Source of the DNA: Chrysomallon squamiferum
Taxonomy: Eukaryota > Mollusca > Gastropoda > Neomphalida > Peltospiridae
Length of the DNA: 64,000 nucleotides
Direction of reading: 5' to 3'
NCBI GenBank assembly: GCA_012295275.1
Contig: CM022676.1
Coordinates: 13,901,221-13,965,220, forward strand
Shown one piece after another: positions 11,501-27,535 of this stretch. Positions within the stretch are counted from its first letter, which is position 1, and every line of letters begins with the position of its first letter. The translations under genes and the position numbers were made by a program. The notes under the pieces are model-generated. The model saw only the letters and a program-made list of their open reading frames with translations. It was not told the origin of the DNA and did not search any database.

Positions 11501-11760
11501 CTTTCTATATATATATATGCATACAAATGTAGAAAAACACACAAACATACACACTAACATATATGAATATACATGCATAGAGACACATGAATACACATAC
11601 AAAAATACTCATACAAACATAGAAATATATCCAAGCACACATATACACGCCTGGACGCACATATACAAATTCAGAGTGATGTACACAAAGAGCCAAGCAC
11701 ACATTCTGTCCTAAATATAAGACTCAGAAACACAGATTTTAAAATCGTTTCGTATTTCAG

Positions 11761-11955
11761 GGGAAAGCTTTGAACAATGATAAGAGTTACTGTGACTTCT
11801 GGTTTTTCAAACATCTTGAAGCAAGATGCAACATGAGAAAGGAGTGTCAACGCGCGCTAATATATTTCTTTAAAAATAACATTCAAAACGCAGATGTTTT
11901 AGACCATTCACCAAACATGTGTAAAAGTATTGATGTCCAGAGGTGGATCGTTTAA
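11761..11955 (+). CDS. Last exon of a cysteine-rich secreted protein (right-arm copy)
   Basis: A CGTATTTCAG acceptor ends at 11760. The exon starts in phase 0 (GGG AAA GCT) and ends in TAA at 11953-11955; an AATAAA lies about 12 bases further on. The 64 residues contain four cysteines in the pattern C-x11-C-x5-C-x24-C. This is identical in spacing and exon length to exon 2 at 26119-26313 despite low overall sequence identity. That is strong evidence for selection on a disulfide scaffold. No signal-peptide exon is found upstream: the intron side runs straight into the minisatellite and the spacer. It may be an exon cut from its 5' part by the inversion. Confidence 0.65.
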   Translation, partial: GKALNNDKSYCDFWFFKHLEARCNMRKECQRALIYFFKNNIQNADVLDHSPNMCKSIDVQRWIV

Positions 11956-12493
11956 CGAAAGCAAATAAACGATGTTGAAGATATCCTTGATTTTCTCGTT
12001 GCTTTGTGCCTGTAGTACTAATAGTATTAGTAACTATTCTTACTGTGATTTCTACTGGTGTCACTACTATTACTAGTATAGACATAGAGGTTTACTTCCA
12101 ATACTGGAGAAATATCTACTACTATTATTGTACTTGTAGTAATTACTAACACTACTACTAAAAGTTATAATACTACTAGCAGTACTACTACTAGTACCTC
12201 TACTAGTGATATTACTGATATTGCTACTACTACTACCATTCCAACGGTTACTACTATTGCATCTGCTGTTATTACTACTACTGTTACAACAATAACAACT
12301 GCTACTACTACAACTAGTATAACCACTACTGTTGCTGTTGCTACTACTACTACATAGTTGCATAGGTTGAAAAACTGTTATCCGAATATACAGTGAAGCC
12401 TTATAGTTTAAGTTAACATTAGTTACTGTATAGCGATACAAAACAAATAAGATAACAAATATCTGCACGCTCTCTTCTATTAGTTTTTTTATT

Positions 12494-12524
<31 letters not shown>

Positions 12525-13600
12525 CAACAGCATAATAATCGTGATTTTAATTCTCATTGGATATTTCCTGCAAATACTAGCAAACATTAACCGTGTTTCA
12601 ATTTCTCACTGATATTCACTCTGAGTCTTCAAACAGTGATACCGACGCGTTGATTGGAAACTCGGCATTACCGCTTTTATTGGTCGTAAAAAAATAGCCA
12701 AAACCGTTCGGAAATATTGGCCATAAACGTTTTCTCTATAACCATTTATTTCCATCTGCATTTTGTTATTACTTTCCTGCGCTAATAGGCGCTGAACTGC
12801 GCGATTCAATTAGCAGCCTGTGATAAACACGTTTGCAATGAATACAGGTGTAAATTATGAATTTCACACTTCACACAGCTAAATCCTATAACGAAAGAAG
12901 AAGTCTAAAGAAATTTAATCCCAAGCATTCAGAAAGGTTATAAAGTACGACCAAATATCCTCTTTTGCATAAGTATAACAATAATAGTAGTAGTAGTAAT
13001 TAATAATAATAATAATAATAATAATAATGATGATAATAATAATAATAATGATGATGATGATGATAATAATAATAATAATAATGATAATAATGATAATAAT
13101 AAATCCAAAATGAAAGTCAGATAGACAGAAAGACGATGAAAATGTAGTAATTCCCTAAGTGTGCAATCATTGTGCAATCATTACTGTAATTACACTACTC
13201 ACACCTATACTACTACTACTACTACCACCACCACCACTACTACAGTGACTGTTATTACTAAAACCTCTGGTACTATTACAGTGATTTTTATTATTAACAC
13301 CTCTACTACTACTACTACTGCAACTACAACAACCACTACTACTACTACATTAAGAGTTATTACTGACATCTGTACTACTACTGTTGAGACTACCACTGCT
13401 ACTACTACTAGTTCTACTACATCCACCACCACTACTATCACTACTACTACTACTTTACAACAATGACTATTATTACTACTCGTTTTACTATTACTTTGGT
13501 ATTTCTGGTATCAGTTATCACAATTTTGTTTCTTTATTGTTCTTCTTTTTATCTTGTTCTACTTCGTCTATCCAAGTTAACTACCGTTACGCAAGTTCCG
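11956..13600. other. Mirror of left-arm repeats and CCAAT block
   Basis: Holds the (TAC)n tract (about 12070-12355) and a diverged patch at 12350-12384. The CCAAT/TATA-like block is mirrored at about 12600-12730 on the minus strand, and trinucleotide tracts at 12990-13455. No further coding signal is seen. Confidence 0.85.
12600..12730 (-). promoter_or_regulatory. CCAAT/TATA-like core promoter candidate (right arm)
   Basis: Minus-strand mirror of 8395-8520, with the three CCAAT boxes, the ATAAAA element and the initiator-like site all retained. Conservation between arms is the main support. Confidence 0.3.
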
Positions 13601-13820
13601 TCTGCGATAGAAACTCAAATGAAAGTTGATGTTACGTCACGTTTCGTGGGTGACACTAATTCCCGCTCTGTCATGTGACGTGATTGTGACGTCACGGAGC
13701 CAGGCGACACTGCGACTGGCGGATGACAAAGAGTTAATTATTTCATGCTGGATTATCTTGTCAGAATTAACACTGACGTGTCTCTTATCTGATTATCGTG
13801 TCACAGTCGGCAATTAGAAT
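13600..13820. promoter_or_regulatory. CRE/GATA-rich regulatory block (right arm)
   Basis: Mirror of 7340-7560. TGACGTCA is retained at 13687-13694, together with the flanking CRE-like and GATAA words. Confidence 0.45.
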
Positions 13821-15210
<1,390 letters not shown>

Positions 15211-15211
15211 T

Positions 15212-16152
15212 TTATCCAAACAAGAGTTGTCGTTCATGGTAATTATTGACGATTAAATCCGAAAGAAGGCGATTGTTACTGGCACGTGATTTGTAGATAT
15301 CGACAGAATCGAAATTTCGAGATTTTGCAATTTTGTTAGAATGGAACGATTTTCTAGTCCGGATGTCGCAAACATCTGCCGAGTACGCATGCGTGTATTC
15401 ATACTCTTCTGCGTCGTGCGTTGCCTGTTGATCTGTATGTGTTCTGTTACTCGTGTTACTGAGCTGTTCAATCGAATCAGTCTGCAGGTCAGTTTCAGAA
15501 CAAGAAAGCCTGCACAGAGAAGTATTTTCCTCCACGCTGTTGTGTTTGTCCGTGCGTGCTTCTGTCATAAGTGAACTAGTTTTAAATTTGGACCGTCCTG
15601 AGTTCAAATCTCTCACCTGTCTACGAGATTTTGTTTTCGGAACGGGGGAGTGCTGTGATGCTTGTGCTTCGGGATCGAAACTGTGAGAGGAACTTTAGAG
15701 CGGTTTGAGTCGCTGAGAGTCTGTTTGTGATGATACGAACGTGAACTGTTTTGTCTGAGCCGCTGTTCAGCTCGGCTCGACTTTTCACTGAGGCTTGCAC
15801 ACGAAAGTGAAGCACACTGAGAACAGGGTGTGTCGCTGTAGCGAGTCTGGTCCGCGCGGCTGTGTCTGACACACGTCTTGCACGTGCCAGCCAGTTTGAC
15901 AAGATCGCATTTCATCGTTTTGCTCCATCGAAATTCAGTCTCGTAGTAACCGCTACTGTTCTCCGATTCGGAATAGTCCGCCAGAGCGCCTTCGTCATCG
16001 GAATAGCTTTTAGACACCAATTGACATCCTTGTATCTGTGACGTCGCAGAGAGACTAAAGACAGTCGTCATGGATTCGCTGTCAGATTCCTCGTTGACTG
16101 GCGTCACCTGTTGGATTATCTCCCTTATTTGGACTTGTGGGCTAAGTTTTGC
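15212..16152 (-). pseudogene. Second tail-like ORF, frameshifted copy (right arm)
   Basis: Reverse-strand twin of 5008-5946. A run of five Gs at 15644-15648 (CCCCC on the coding strand) replaces CCC at 5512-5514. This 2-bp insertion ends the frame a few codons later, at about 15613; the remaining frame resumes to 15212. At least one substitution is also present. If the two arms are haplotypes, this is a null allele or an uncorrected sequencing error in a C run. If they are true duplicates, this copy has decayed. Confidence 0.6.
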
Positions 16153-16746
16153 TCAATTCTCGCTAACTGCAACTCGTAATTCGTCGAGTCGCCGTCGCTG
16201 GAGGTGCTGACGTCATACTCGCAGCCCGTGTCGCTGCTCGCTAACAAGCTGTAGTCTCCGCAGTGCATCGGTCGATGTTCTCCCGTTTCCGGAAAACTGT
16301 CTGAACTTAAGTGACTAATGTCCACTGGACAGCACCGCTGTGAATCCGACAAGTCGTACGTGAGATCCACGCCACTCGAACTTGTTTCCGTGTTGCCGGA
16401 CATGGACGAATTGCGCCGACCAGTCAGAGCAAAGGCGAAAACCGACGAAGCACGAGATCGGACTGTTGTCTCTGCGTCACTTCTCGCACGGACATCAGGC
16501 TCGGGAATGTTTACCACCATGTAAGATCCGTCCTGGCTTTGAAACTCTCCCTTGAAATCACCGTTTCTCCGTGGTTCCCGATCACACTGAAAATGCAGGT
16601 CGGAAATCTCCTCATAAATGTGGTAATCCTTTGAGTCGAGATTCTCCTCGTTGAATCCGTACTCGCTGTCTGGCGGCTTGGAAGCAGGCGTCTTCTGCCT
16701 TCGCCTTCCTTTCAACCATCGAAACAGCCTCAACTCTCGCGACGAT
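16125..16746 (-). CDS. Receptor cytoplasmic-tail-like exon (right arm)
   Basis: Reverse-strand twin of 4414-5035. The 202-residue translation is identical in the two arms, including the basic start and the YEEI, YMVV, YSLL and YDVS motifs, while flanking non-coding DNA shows SNPs and indels. That hints at constraint, or simply youth. Here the upstream side (above 16746 on the minus strand) is assembled. I found no clear transmembrane or extracellular exon up to about 19 kb, where simple repeats dominate. The missing 5' exons may be farther away, or absent. Confidence 0.55.
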
Positions 16747-17126
16747 CTGGCAGTTAGCAGTCAACAGCTGCGTTGAGTCCTGAAGAAAAATATAAAATAA
16801 ATAAATAAATGAATAAATAATGCGTCGACTACTACTACTACCACTACTACTACTACTACCACTACTACTACTACTACTACTACTAGTAATAATAATACTG
16901 ACAATAGTATAAATAAGAAGAAGAAATTTAGAAAAGGAAAAAGAAAAGAAAATGTCAGTCATGCACGTGGTACACAGAACATCTGATAAGGGGTCTGTAG
17001 GTTAAACTGTAAGAAGACAGCGAGGCAGAGAGTGAGAGAATAAAATAAAATTAAAATAAATAAATAAATAACAAAACTACTACTATTACCACTACTACTG
17101 CTACTACTACTAATACTACTACTACA

Positions 17127-17163
<37 letters not shown>

Positions 17164-17375
17164 ATAATAATAATAATAATACAATTAAAATTAAATTTAC
17201 AAAGTGTAAAAAGATATCACGTTAGCTGTCATGTTTTCTCTGTTAAACGAATCCATGATTTTTATATTTCGCTCGTTGACGATGAGTGTTTGTAGTAACA
17301 GTAAGAGCGAACAAAACTAACGTTTAATACCAGTACATAATTATTTTAACATTGATAAAACATTTATTTCATTGA

Positions 17376-17860
17376 GCGTAAACCTAATTTTATTTTATTT
17401 TATTATTTTACTACATTTTATTTTATCTACTTCTGTTTTATCTTACATTACATTAATTTTCATTACACTATATTATATTATATTATATTATATTATATTA
17501 TGTGATATTATGTTATGTCATATGATATTACAATATTATATTATTATATTACATTACATTATATATTTATATTATATTATATTATATTATATTATGTTAT
17601 ATTATGTTATATTATATTATATATTTCGCTAGCAGCGGAAGATGATCAGCTTTGCCTCTAGGACTGAGATTACGTTTAAAGTCTCTGTCAGATGAAAGAC
17701 ACAAGTGAAATAAAACTGCGCTGTAAGGAAAAAAAAACACGATCAGTAAGAAGACTTGTAATTAGGTAATGTACATTTCAGTGTTCATACTTGATGTAGC
17801 ATTCACTGAGCCGTGTTGAGTGTGTGCGGGTGGGTGGGGGGCTAATGCGTAAATTTGCAC
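17376..17860. other. AT-rich flank with (TATAT)n-like repeats
   Basis: TTTTA and TTATA repeats to about 17630, then ordinary unique sequence. No gene is seen. Confidence 0.8.
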
Positions 17861-17925
17861 ATATAAATAGCAGAACACGTTTGAGTAAAACCCACACACT
17901 TGAACAACTCACTGAACTGCGCGTA
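17855..17925 (+). promoter_or_regulatory. TATA promoter and short 5' exon candidate
   Basis: TATAAATA at 17862-17869 lies in a locally GC-richer stretch that follows a G-rich run. A donor-like GTAAGA starts at 17923, about 30 bp after the expected start site. This would fit a short untranslated first exon, but no linked coding exon is recognised downstream. Confidence 0.25.
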
Positions 17926-18149
17926 AGAATGACAGACAAACAGACAGATAAATGCTGAGCAAGTGTGTTCTGATGTGATAAATTACATGAGTGATACTCT
18001 GTAAGAGTGTGTATGTATACAGATAGGTAGGTATAGATACAGATACATGATATGTACATTCATACATACATGCATGCATACATACACACATGCATTATAT
18101 ACGGACGTACATACATGCATACAAATAGAGAGAAAGAGAGAGGCAGAGA

Positions 18150-19167
<1,018 letters not shown>

Positions 19168-19204
19168 GTTTGTAAAAGTAGCTGTCTGAGCTACTTTTAC
19201 AAAC
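19168..19204. other. Perfect 16-bp stem-loop
   Basis: GTTTGTAAAAGTAGCT, the loop GTCTG, then the exact reverse complement. It sits between the GC-balanced island and a (CA)n/(TC)n run. Its role is unknown; a small fold-back end or an RNA hairpin are both possible. Confidence 0.9.
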
Positions 19205-19700
<496 letters not shown>

Positions 19701-21761
19701 CATGAATGTTATCGCGTTGCCTAAGATCTATATTTATTTATTTATTTATTTATTTATTTATTGATACATCCATTCATTTTATCCTCGCGGTGTTCACTAC
19801 AGACAAACAACCACTGACCAGCCATGTTAGACAACTGGATTGAAGTCTGCTTTGTATTTGCAACGTGCGAGGGTTGGTGTACCCTTAAATGAAATAAATC
19901 AGACTTACCACGTATTTGAAAACAACAATAAGATGGAAATAATAAATTCAGTATGAGCTGATATCATACCTCTTCAAACAAACAAACAAACAAACAAATA
20001 AATAAATAAATAAAAGATTATAATAAATATTTATATATATTGAAACCATAGAATTAAATAAATAAATTAATTAGCCAAAACAGGACTGAAAACCAACCAA
20101 ATACCTGTCGTACTGATTTGCATATATCTCTTGAACCGCTGTACATAATTTTGTGTGTGTTTTGTTTCATTTTGCTACAGCTTTCATTATGTGCTAATTA
20201 AAGTCAGAAAAAAATTATCTGCCGGTACTATGTTTATTTTCTATCATCTCATCATTAATTCATACAAAAATCTGTAACAGGCTGAGTATGCCAGCATATT
20301 ACACTAATTTACTCAGTCTGTGAGGTTTCCTTTTACATATCTCATATTTAATGATATATAAATCAATTTAAAAAAAAAAAAAAAAAAAATATTGTGTAAC
20401 TCATCCTTTATTTACTCGCTTGTTAAAATAGTGTTATACTTTATTATTAGGAAACGCTGGTACCAGTAAAACTGTAATATACAAAATACACTAGGTCTAT
20501 TATAGCATGACATGTATTCATTAAGTTCAACTTTTATAAGTAAAATTAACCAGTTTTATCATCCATTAGTTTCAAGCATATTTATCATTTCTTTATTTAG
20601 TCATCGACATGTGTTTTCATCAGCCTGTCATCTATATTAAACTTATTGTTTTCACATTTAGCAAATTCTCTAATTTCAATACTAATCAAATAAGCAAGAA
20701 AGAGATAACTTGTATATTAAAATAGATTAACAATTTATTGTTTTAAATAATTATAATATAAAATATAATGTAAATATATTTCAGTTTCTAACAGTGTTAT
20801 AGAAACATATTTAATATTTGCAAAAGTGCACACATGAATGTAAGCAGAATTTGCAGAATTTGCAGAATTTACACCGTATAGAAATAATGGCCTTTATAAT
20901 AAAGTTAGAAATCACCATTTTGTTATTATCATTATTTTTATTTTTCAATATCATCATTTATTTATAGATTAATTGATTTATCATCTACAAAATCTTCCTG
21001 TATTGTCATGTAAATGTCTCCATTTTAATCATCTTTATCATCCTTATCATCATTATCATCATCTAGATGCATAATATCAGTTATTAATACAGGGCAGTAA
21101 TGTCGTAAAATATTATTTTAAATCTTTGTTTGCAGGATATGTTTTGATTAAATTATCTTGCACAATTTTTTATTAATTTTCTCATTTTTAAATCCCTTCT
21201 AATTATTATTGTCTAAACCAAATTAAGCCATTGCTAAATTTAACAGAAATATTTAAGCATTATTAATATTTATTATTACATGCATGTAAAACCAACACAC
21301 TACCTATAGCATTTGATTAATTTAAAATTTTTTTTTTTTTTTTTCTGTTAGTTTCCTACACTGTACATACACAAAATGGGCTGGAAAGGTCAGCTACCTA
21401 CAGCAAACATTAACAATAAACAGTATAAAATTATACAGTTTGTGTAATGACAGCATCTACAGGTACATGAATAAGAAACAATATATATATCTCACTTAAT
21501 GCCATTAAATTTTCTTTATTATTTACAACAAATAATTCTGAAATGTGTATTATTTATTTATTTATTTTTAAAAATGCTGGTGTCAGATATAGTTCATAGC
21601 CTGTAACACACTGCATAATTATTTTTCTTTTCTATTTGTAATTTTTGTTTTACAAATCCTGGTATGTGCTTTTAATACTTGAATATTGGCTGTGATACTG
21701 ATAGCCTTACCTTATTGCTGTGAATAAATATCTCAAAGTGTCTTTTGAATTTGTCCTATTC

Positions 21762-21842
<81 letters not shown>

Positions 21843-22289
21843 AACACTTTATTTAACCACTGGATACCAAATGTCTGTTGTTTTCCTTGTTTTTATTTAT
21901 GTATTAGTTTATTTGTTTATTTCTTCTTTTCTTTTGTTTTGTTTTGTTTATTTATTTATTTATTTATAATATCGAACATTTAGAAAAAAAAAAAAGAACA
22001 ACAAAACAAACTTCAACATATAGACAGCAGATAATATTTCTTTGAAAAGATTACTAAGAAGACGAGAATTGAATTCATGGTAAAGATGGTTAATGGAAAT
22101 AAAAATAATTTTGTAAAGATGAAGCAACCTTACTGAGAAACGAAGAGAAAGATAATAATCATTAAAAAATAGAAATTCATTATTATATATCTATATATAT
22201 ATCTATATATTTGTTTTGTATTGTCCATCCCTTCAAAACCCGTAGGATATTAGTCATATCACAGTTTGAGGTAACTAACTCCCCCAAAA
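19701..22289. other. AT-rich, gene-free
   Basis: Unique AT-rich sequence with (TTTA)n at 19730-19760 and (ATT)n at about 21768-21840. I see no supported coding region on either strand. Confidence 0.75.
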
Positions 22290-24190
22290 TATTCTTAGAA
22301 TGACAACCAAAATAAATGAACCATGAAACCTTCTGAATACGTTGGGACAGGTCCTGGACTACATGGGAGGTAACTCACTAAAAGCAGACGGGAAGCGGAT
22401 TCGACACAGTTGTTTCCCTTAACGTCACTTGTATCATTGGCCCTTACTAACTTAGATTACGTTTCTTTTTGTGTCGTGTTCGGACCATCTCTTATCTCAG
22501 CCATTTATTGATATAACAGCATCTTGATATATTTGTGTCATACCATCCAGTGCCGAACCATTCTTAGAGGCAGGGTTAAAGGATGCTATATGTTTCACTT
22601 TTTCACATCTTGTCTAAGGTAAACAATATCTCAGGTTTTTCAGTTGAGATTTCCTTTCTGATCGAAAAAACAGTGTAGTAGAAACAGAACGCTGTAAACA
22701 GATCTGTATCTTCGCCTGCTAGTTGATGAAGACAGAACTAGAACATTTAACAGAGTTTTTTCTATCAACACATTATCATCACTATCTGCATTTAAAGACT
22801 CGATACCTCTGTCCTCCAGTTTTCCATCAACAAACGGATGAAGTGCTGTGCTTATTATTCCTTTTCTGATGTCAGTGTCATTCTCAGTCACAATGAGACC
22901 CGTGAACCGACTTTCTTCTCCTTTAGTAACATTTTGCCAGATGGACCTGGTGAAAAACTAAAATGGGATTATCTTAATACCTTTTGACAAGCCTGATAAT
23001 CTGTTCACAGATCTACCGAATGGAGTCATGTTAGTTCCAATGGATTCTGTGAAAGACTGATTCTCCACCCAACACATGATAATCAGTGATGATAGTAGAT
23101 GGAATGCCACCCAGTAATGGCCTGTTCGCCTCTCGCAGATGTCTAACCGAGCTGTTTGTTGACGTGGTACTTCATGTTTAAACAAGTTATTTAAATCATT
23201 GCCAGTCTTAATATCAGCTACAACAGGAAGTCTTCGAAAGTGCAGTTGAGGATCTACTCGGACAACAATAGTTTCATTATCTTTGGAAGTAGACTTTTGT
23301 CCCATTATTCTGACTGAGACTCTTTTAACGGAATATTCTTATGAAGGGTTGCAGTAGTGACGTGAACAGTTATATGTAGATCAGCAGTGACTTGTCTGTA
23401 ATTACTCCAATCGCTATGTTTACAATGTGGTCCGACTGTTGAAATTGTACATATAATCTGTGTCTTCTCCGTACCTGATATCCTTAACTGCAACTTTGCA
23501 ATAATGGATCTAAGTAAGAATCTGGATTCCCTAGTTGACAGATGTTCATGCTGGCAAAATTAGCAGCCATCACGTTCTCTAGGTGTCCTCCAAGTGGCGA
23601 TCACAGATTACATCTCCCACTGATTTAAGTTGTTGATTAGCTGGATTACAAGGTCCGTGAAGAGGCCAGCCCCAAACCTGTCGTTCTTTCGCTATTCAAA
23701 ACAGAAAACATTCCATAAAATAAGAGCTGGAATTCTGCAGGATGCCCGTGTATTTCACTGAGGGTTCCATTAGCCAATGTGTGACCCCGGAAAGCTCTAA
23801 CGTAGACTTTGCCATTTAGGAAATAGTTTACATCATTTTCCGGAACAGGTGACTTGAATCACGTCCCTAAAACCTCAGGCGTTCTATTAGGTGCTCAAGG
23901 CAGTAAAGATAGGACATCCTGGTGTCATGAATTATTGTGCTTGTTTTAACCGTGAATGTTGATGAAAGATAAGGACTGAACTGTGCTATGATTCCTCTTT
24001 CCAGAGGCAACGAATAACAAAGTGGAATATACTACAAGACGTGTTGGTGTGATTCATATCCATCATGGTAGGAAGAGAAGAATTGATTTCCCAGGAAGAT
24101 CATCCTTGCATTCTGACTGCATCATTCCTGACCATTCAGTTCTTCTGAGACGAAGTCGCTAGGATGTCGTCCTGAGAAGATGAAGCTTGA
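22290..24190 (-). pseudogene. Decayed coding island, unrecognised family
   Basis: About 1.9 kb of clearly GC-richer sequence with coding texture on the minus strand, bounded by AT-rich repeats. Translation gives consecutive readable segments interrupted by stops and frame changes. One near 23840-23640 contains GKVYVRAFRGHTLANGT. Others lie at 23493-23305, 23305-22958 (TSKDNETIVVRVDPQ, KTGNDLNNLFKHEVP) and 22891-22640 (RKGIISTALHPFVDGK). The order is colinear, as expected for one gene or one large element ORF worn by indels. There are no DDE, RT or RNase H motifs that I can recognise, no long terminal repeats, and no splice pattern. It may be a retrocopied cellular gene or a transposon ORF. 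Confidence 0.45.
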
Positions 24191-24610
24191 CTTCACGTCT
24201 TCTGTAGTTGTATGTATGTTGTTCTGTATGTCAGGCATGTTTTCGTGCACTGGTGCTGAGACCTGTCCAAGAAATCTGTTACAATATCGGGTTGCACTGT
24301 TTGCTTAAAGGACTTGATGCGATGAATTTGCGAGTCTTGGTATATGCCACTTCTCTGTCCATTTTTAACATTTTTAATTATTTCTTTTTTTCTGGATGTT
24401 TGTATTTGTTTATACAATATAATTTTTATTTATTGGTTTATTTGTATATTTATTTGTTTATTTCTGTACGTTTGTATTTATTTATACAATTTAATTTGTA
24501 TTTGTTGGTTTATTTGTATATTTATTTATTTATTTCTGTATGTTTGTATTTGTTTCTACAATTTAATTTTTCTTTGTTGGTTTATTTGTATATTTATTTA
24601 TTTATTTATT

Positions 24611-24683
<73 letters not shown>

Positions 24684-25450
24684 TTACTATTTAAATTCTC
24701 TTCACTACATTTAATATTAGTTTAAATATTTGCTACTGCCGCGTACGAGTCAGTCAGTTCACCTAAGCACATTTGTCTTATTGTTATCGGCTGCACGTGT
24801 ATTTCTATCTGTCCTTGCATATTAGTCAGATCTCTCACATTCGTATCCAAATTTGTATTTACGTCAGAACTGTTTACCACAACGTGATCAAACTGAAAAT
24901 GATATCGACCAACGTTGATGACAGCATAGCAAAAATTAATGTGTTAATATTTCAACTGTTTGTGACTAGTGTTCAACATCGACTTTGAATATACAGCTTC
25001 GTTCTTCACAGGTTAAGTTTACTGTATATTTACTTTCATCTTCCATCATCATCATCATCATTATCGTTGTTGTAATAATAATAACAATAATAACGATAAT
25101 AATGATGATGATGTTGTTGTTGATGATGATTATATTAATGAAAATAACAATAATAATAATAAAATATATATTGTTAACGTAGATACCTCTACCTGTAGAC
25201 ATTTCCATTAATTTTCAATTTAACTCTTCGAGGTTTCGTACATAAAGGTTAATTTCTGCGTTATTATTATTATTATTATTATTATTATTGTTGTTGTTAT
25301 TATTATTATTATTATTGTTATTGTTATAATAATTATTATTATTGTTATTTTATTATTATTATTAAGATTATTATTGTTATTATTGTTGTTAGATAGATAG
25401 ATGGATAGATAAATAAAGAAGAGAGACAGACAGGGCCACAGAGAGAGAGA
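24191..25450. other. Simple repeats and AT-rich sequence
   Basis: TTTA-rich degenerate repeats (24400-24615), (ATT)n then (TAG)n (24618-24685), mixed ATT/ATG repeats (25040-25165) and (ATT/GTT)n (25260-25390). No gene is seen. Confidence 0.85.
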
Positions 25451-25491
25451 GATAAATAATATATATTTGCACCATTCTCTTCTTCAGTAAG
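25450..25491 (+). promoter_or_regulatory. TATA-rich region upstream of the cysteine-rich gene
   Basis: An AT-rich TATA-like segment (about 25452-25469) lies 20-40 bp before the ATG at 25492. TTCTTCAG just before the ATG could alternatively be a splice acceptor, in which case the true promoter is farther upstream. Confidence 0.3.
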
Positions 25492-26313
<822 letters not shown>

Positions 26314-26559
26314 TAACAGCCATTAGAAGACGCCGGGCTCATTCGTATTTCTTTTGTAATATCAGTGTTAATTTTGCTAACAGCAATATATCCATGAATA
26401 AAACTTTTAGAAAGTTGCTAAATACTTACTTTATACGTTAATCAAACAATTAATTTAATTATTTATTTATTTATTTATTTATTAATGTATAATTTTTGAA
26501 CATGCTTTGGAATTGAATTATTATTATTTGTATTATTATCGTTGTCAATAGAAATATGA

Positions 26560-27535
26560 GTGTCAGTGTGTGTATGTGCCAGTATATAAATATGAGTGTC
26601 TGTGTTTCAGTATATAAATATTACAGAGTGTATGTGTCAATACAAATATCAACGTTTGTCCGTGTTAGTATATAAATATTCGTCTCAGTACATGTCAGTA
26701 TAAAAATTGAGTGTCTGTATATAAATATCAGTCTGTATACGTGCTAGTGTTTATATGTCAACATCAACATGCGTTTCTATATATGTCAGTATACATATCA
26801 GTGTGTGTATTTGTCAGCATATAAATACCAGTATATGTGCATGTCAGAATAAATATCTGTTTACGTATGTGCCAGTATATAAATGTTAGTGCGCGCACAC
26901 ACACACACACATATACATATATTGTATATTTAAGCTGTATACCAGTGTGTATGTCTGTATCAGTATATGTATGTATCAGTATGAAAATGTCCATGTGTAT
27001 GTGTCAGTATGTCTATGTTTCAGTGTAGTTGTTTTTTCTCAGTTTGTATATGTCAGTATGTACGATTGTCACTGGGTGTCACTGTGTATGCATGCCAGTG
27101 TGAATGTGTCATTATGTGTGCCTTTAGTGTGCGTTATTATGTATTCAGGTTGGCGGTGTATGTGCTATTACGTGTGTTTTCATTGTTTCACTGTGAGTGT
27201 GTCTGAATGTATTCATGGTAATGTGTGTCCCTACGTATCACTCTGTATGTATTCGTATGTGCCGGTTTGTGTGTTTGATAATGTATGCATTTTTCTGTGA
27301 ATGTGGATGTGTGCGTGTATCTGTGCATATATTTGTCAGTGGGTATATGTCAAGGAATGTTTTAGTGTATGTATGCACCAGTTTTGATACGTCAGTATAT
27401 ATGAATACATATTTCTGTAAGTAAATGCCTTTAAACGTGTGTGTGTGTGTGTTTTTATGTGTGCGTGTGTATGAATATATATATATATATATATATATAT
27501 GCAGAGATAGATAGATAGATAGATACATCAAATTG
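26560..27535. repeat. Degenerate minisatellite of TATGTGTCAGTATATAAA-type units
   Basis: Loosely periodic words such as GTGTCAGTATATAAATAT recur throughout, with (CA)n at about 26895-26910, (GT)n near 27440 and (AT)n/(GATA)n at 27475-27525. The 60-120-codon open frames here are Val/Cys/Tyr-rich repeat products. Confidence 0.8.
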
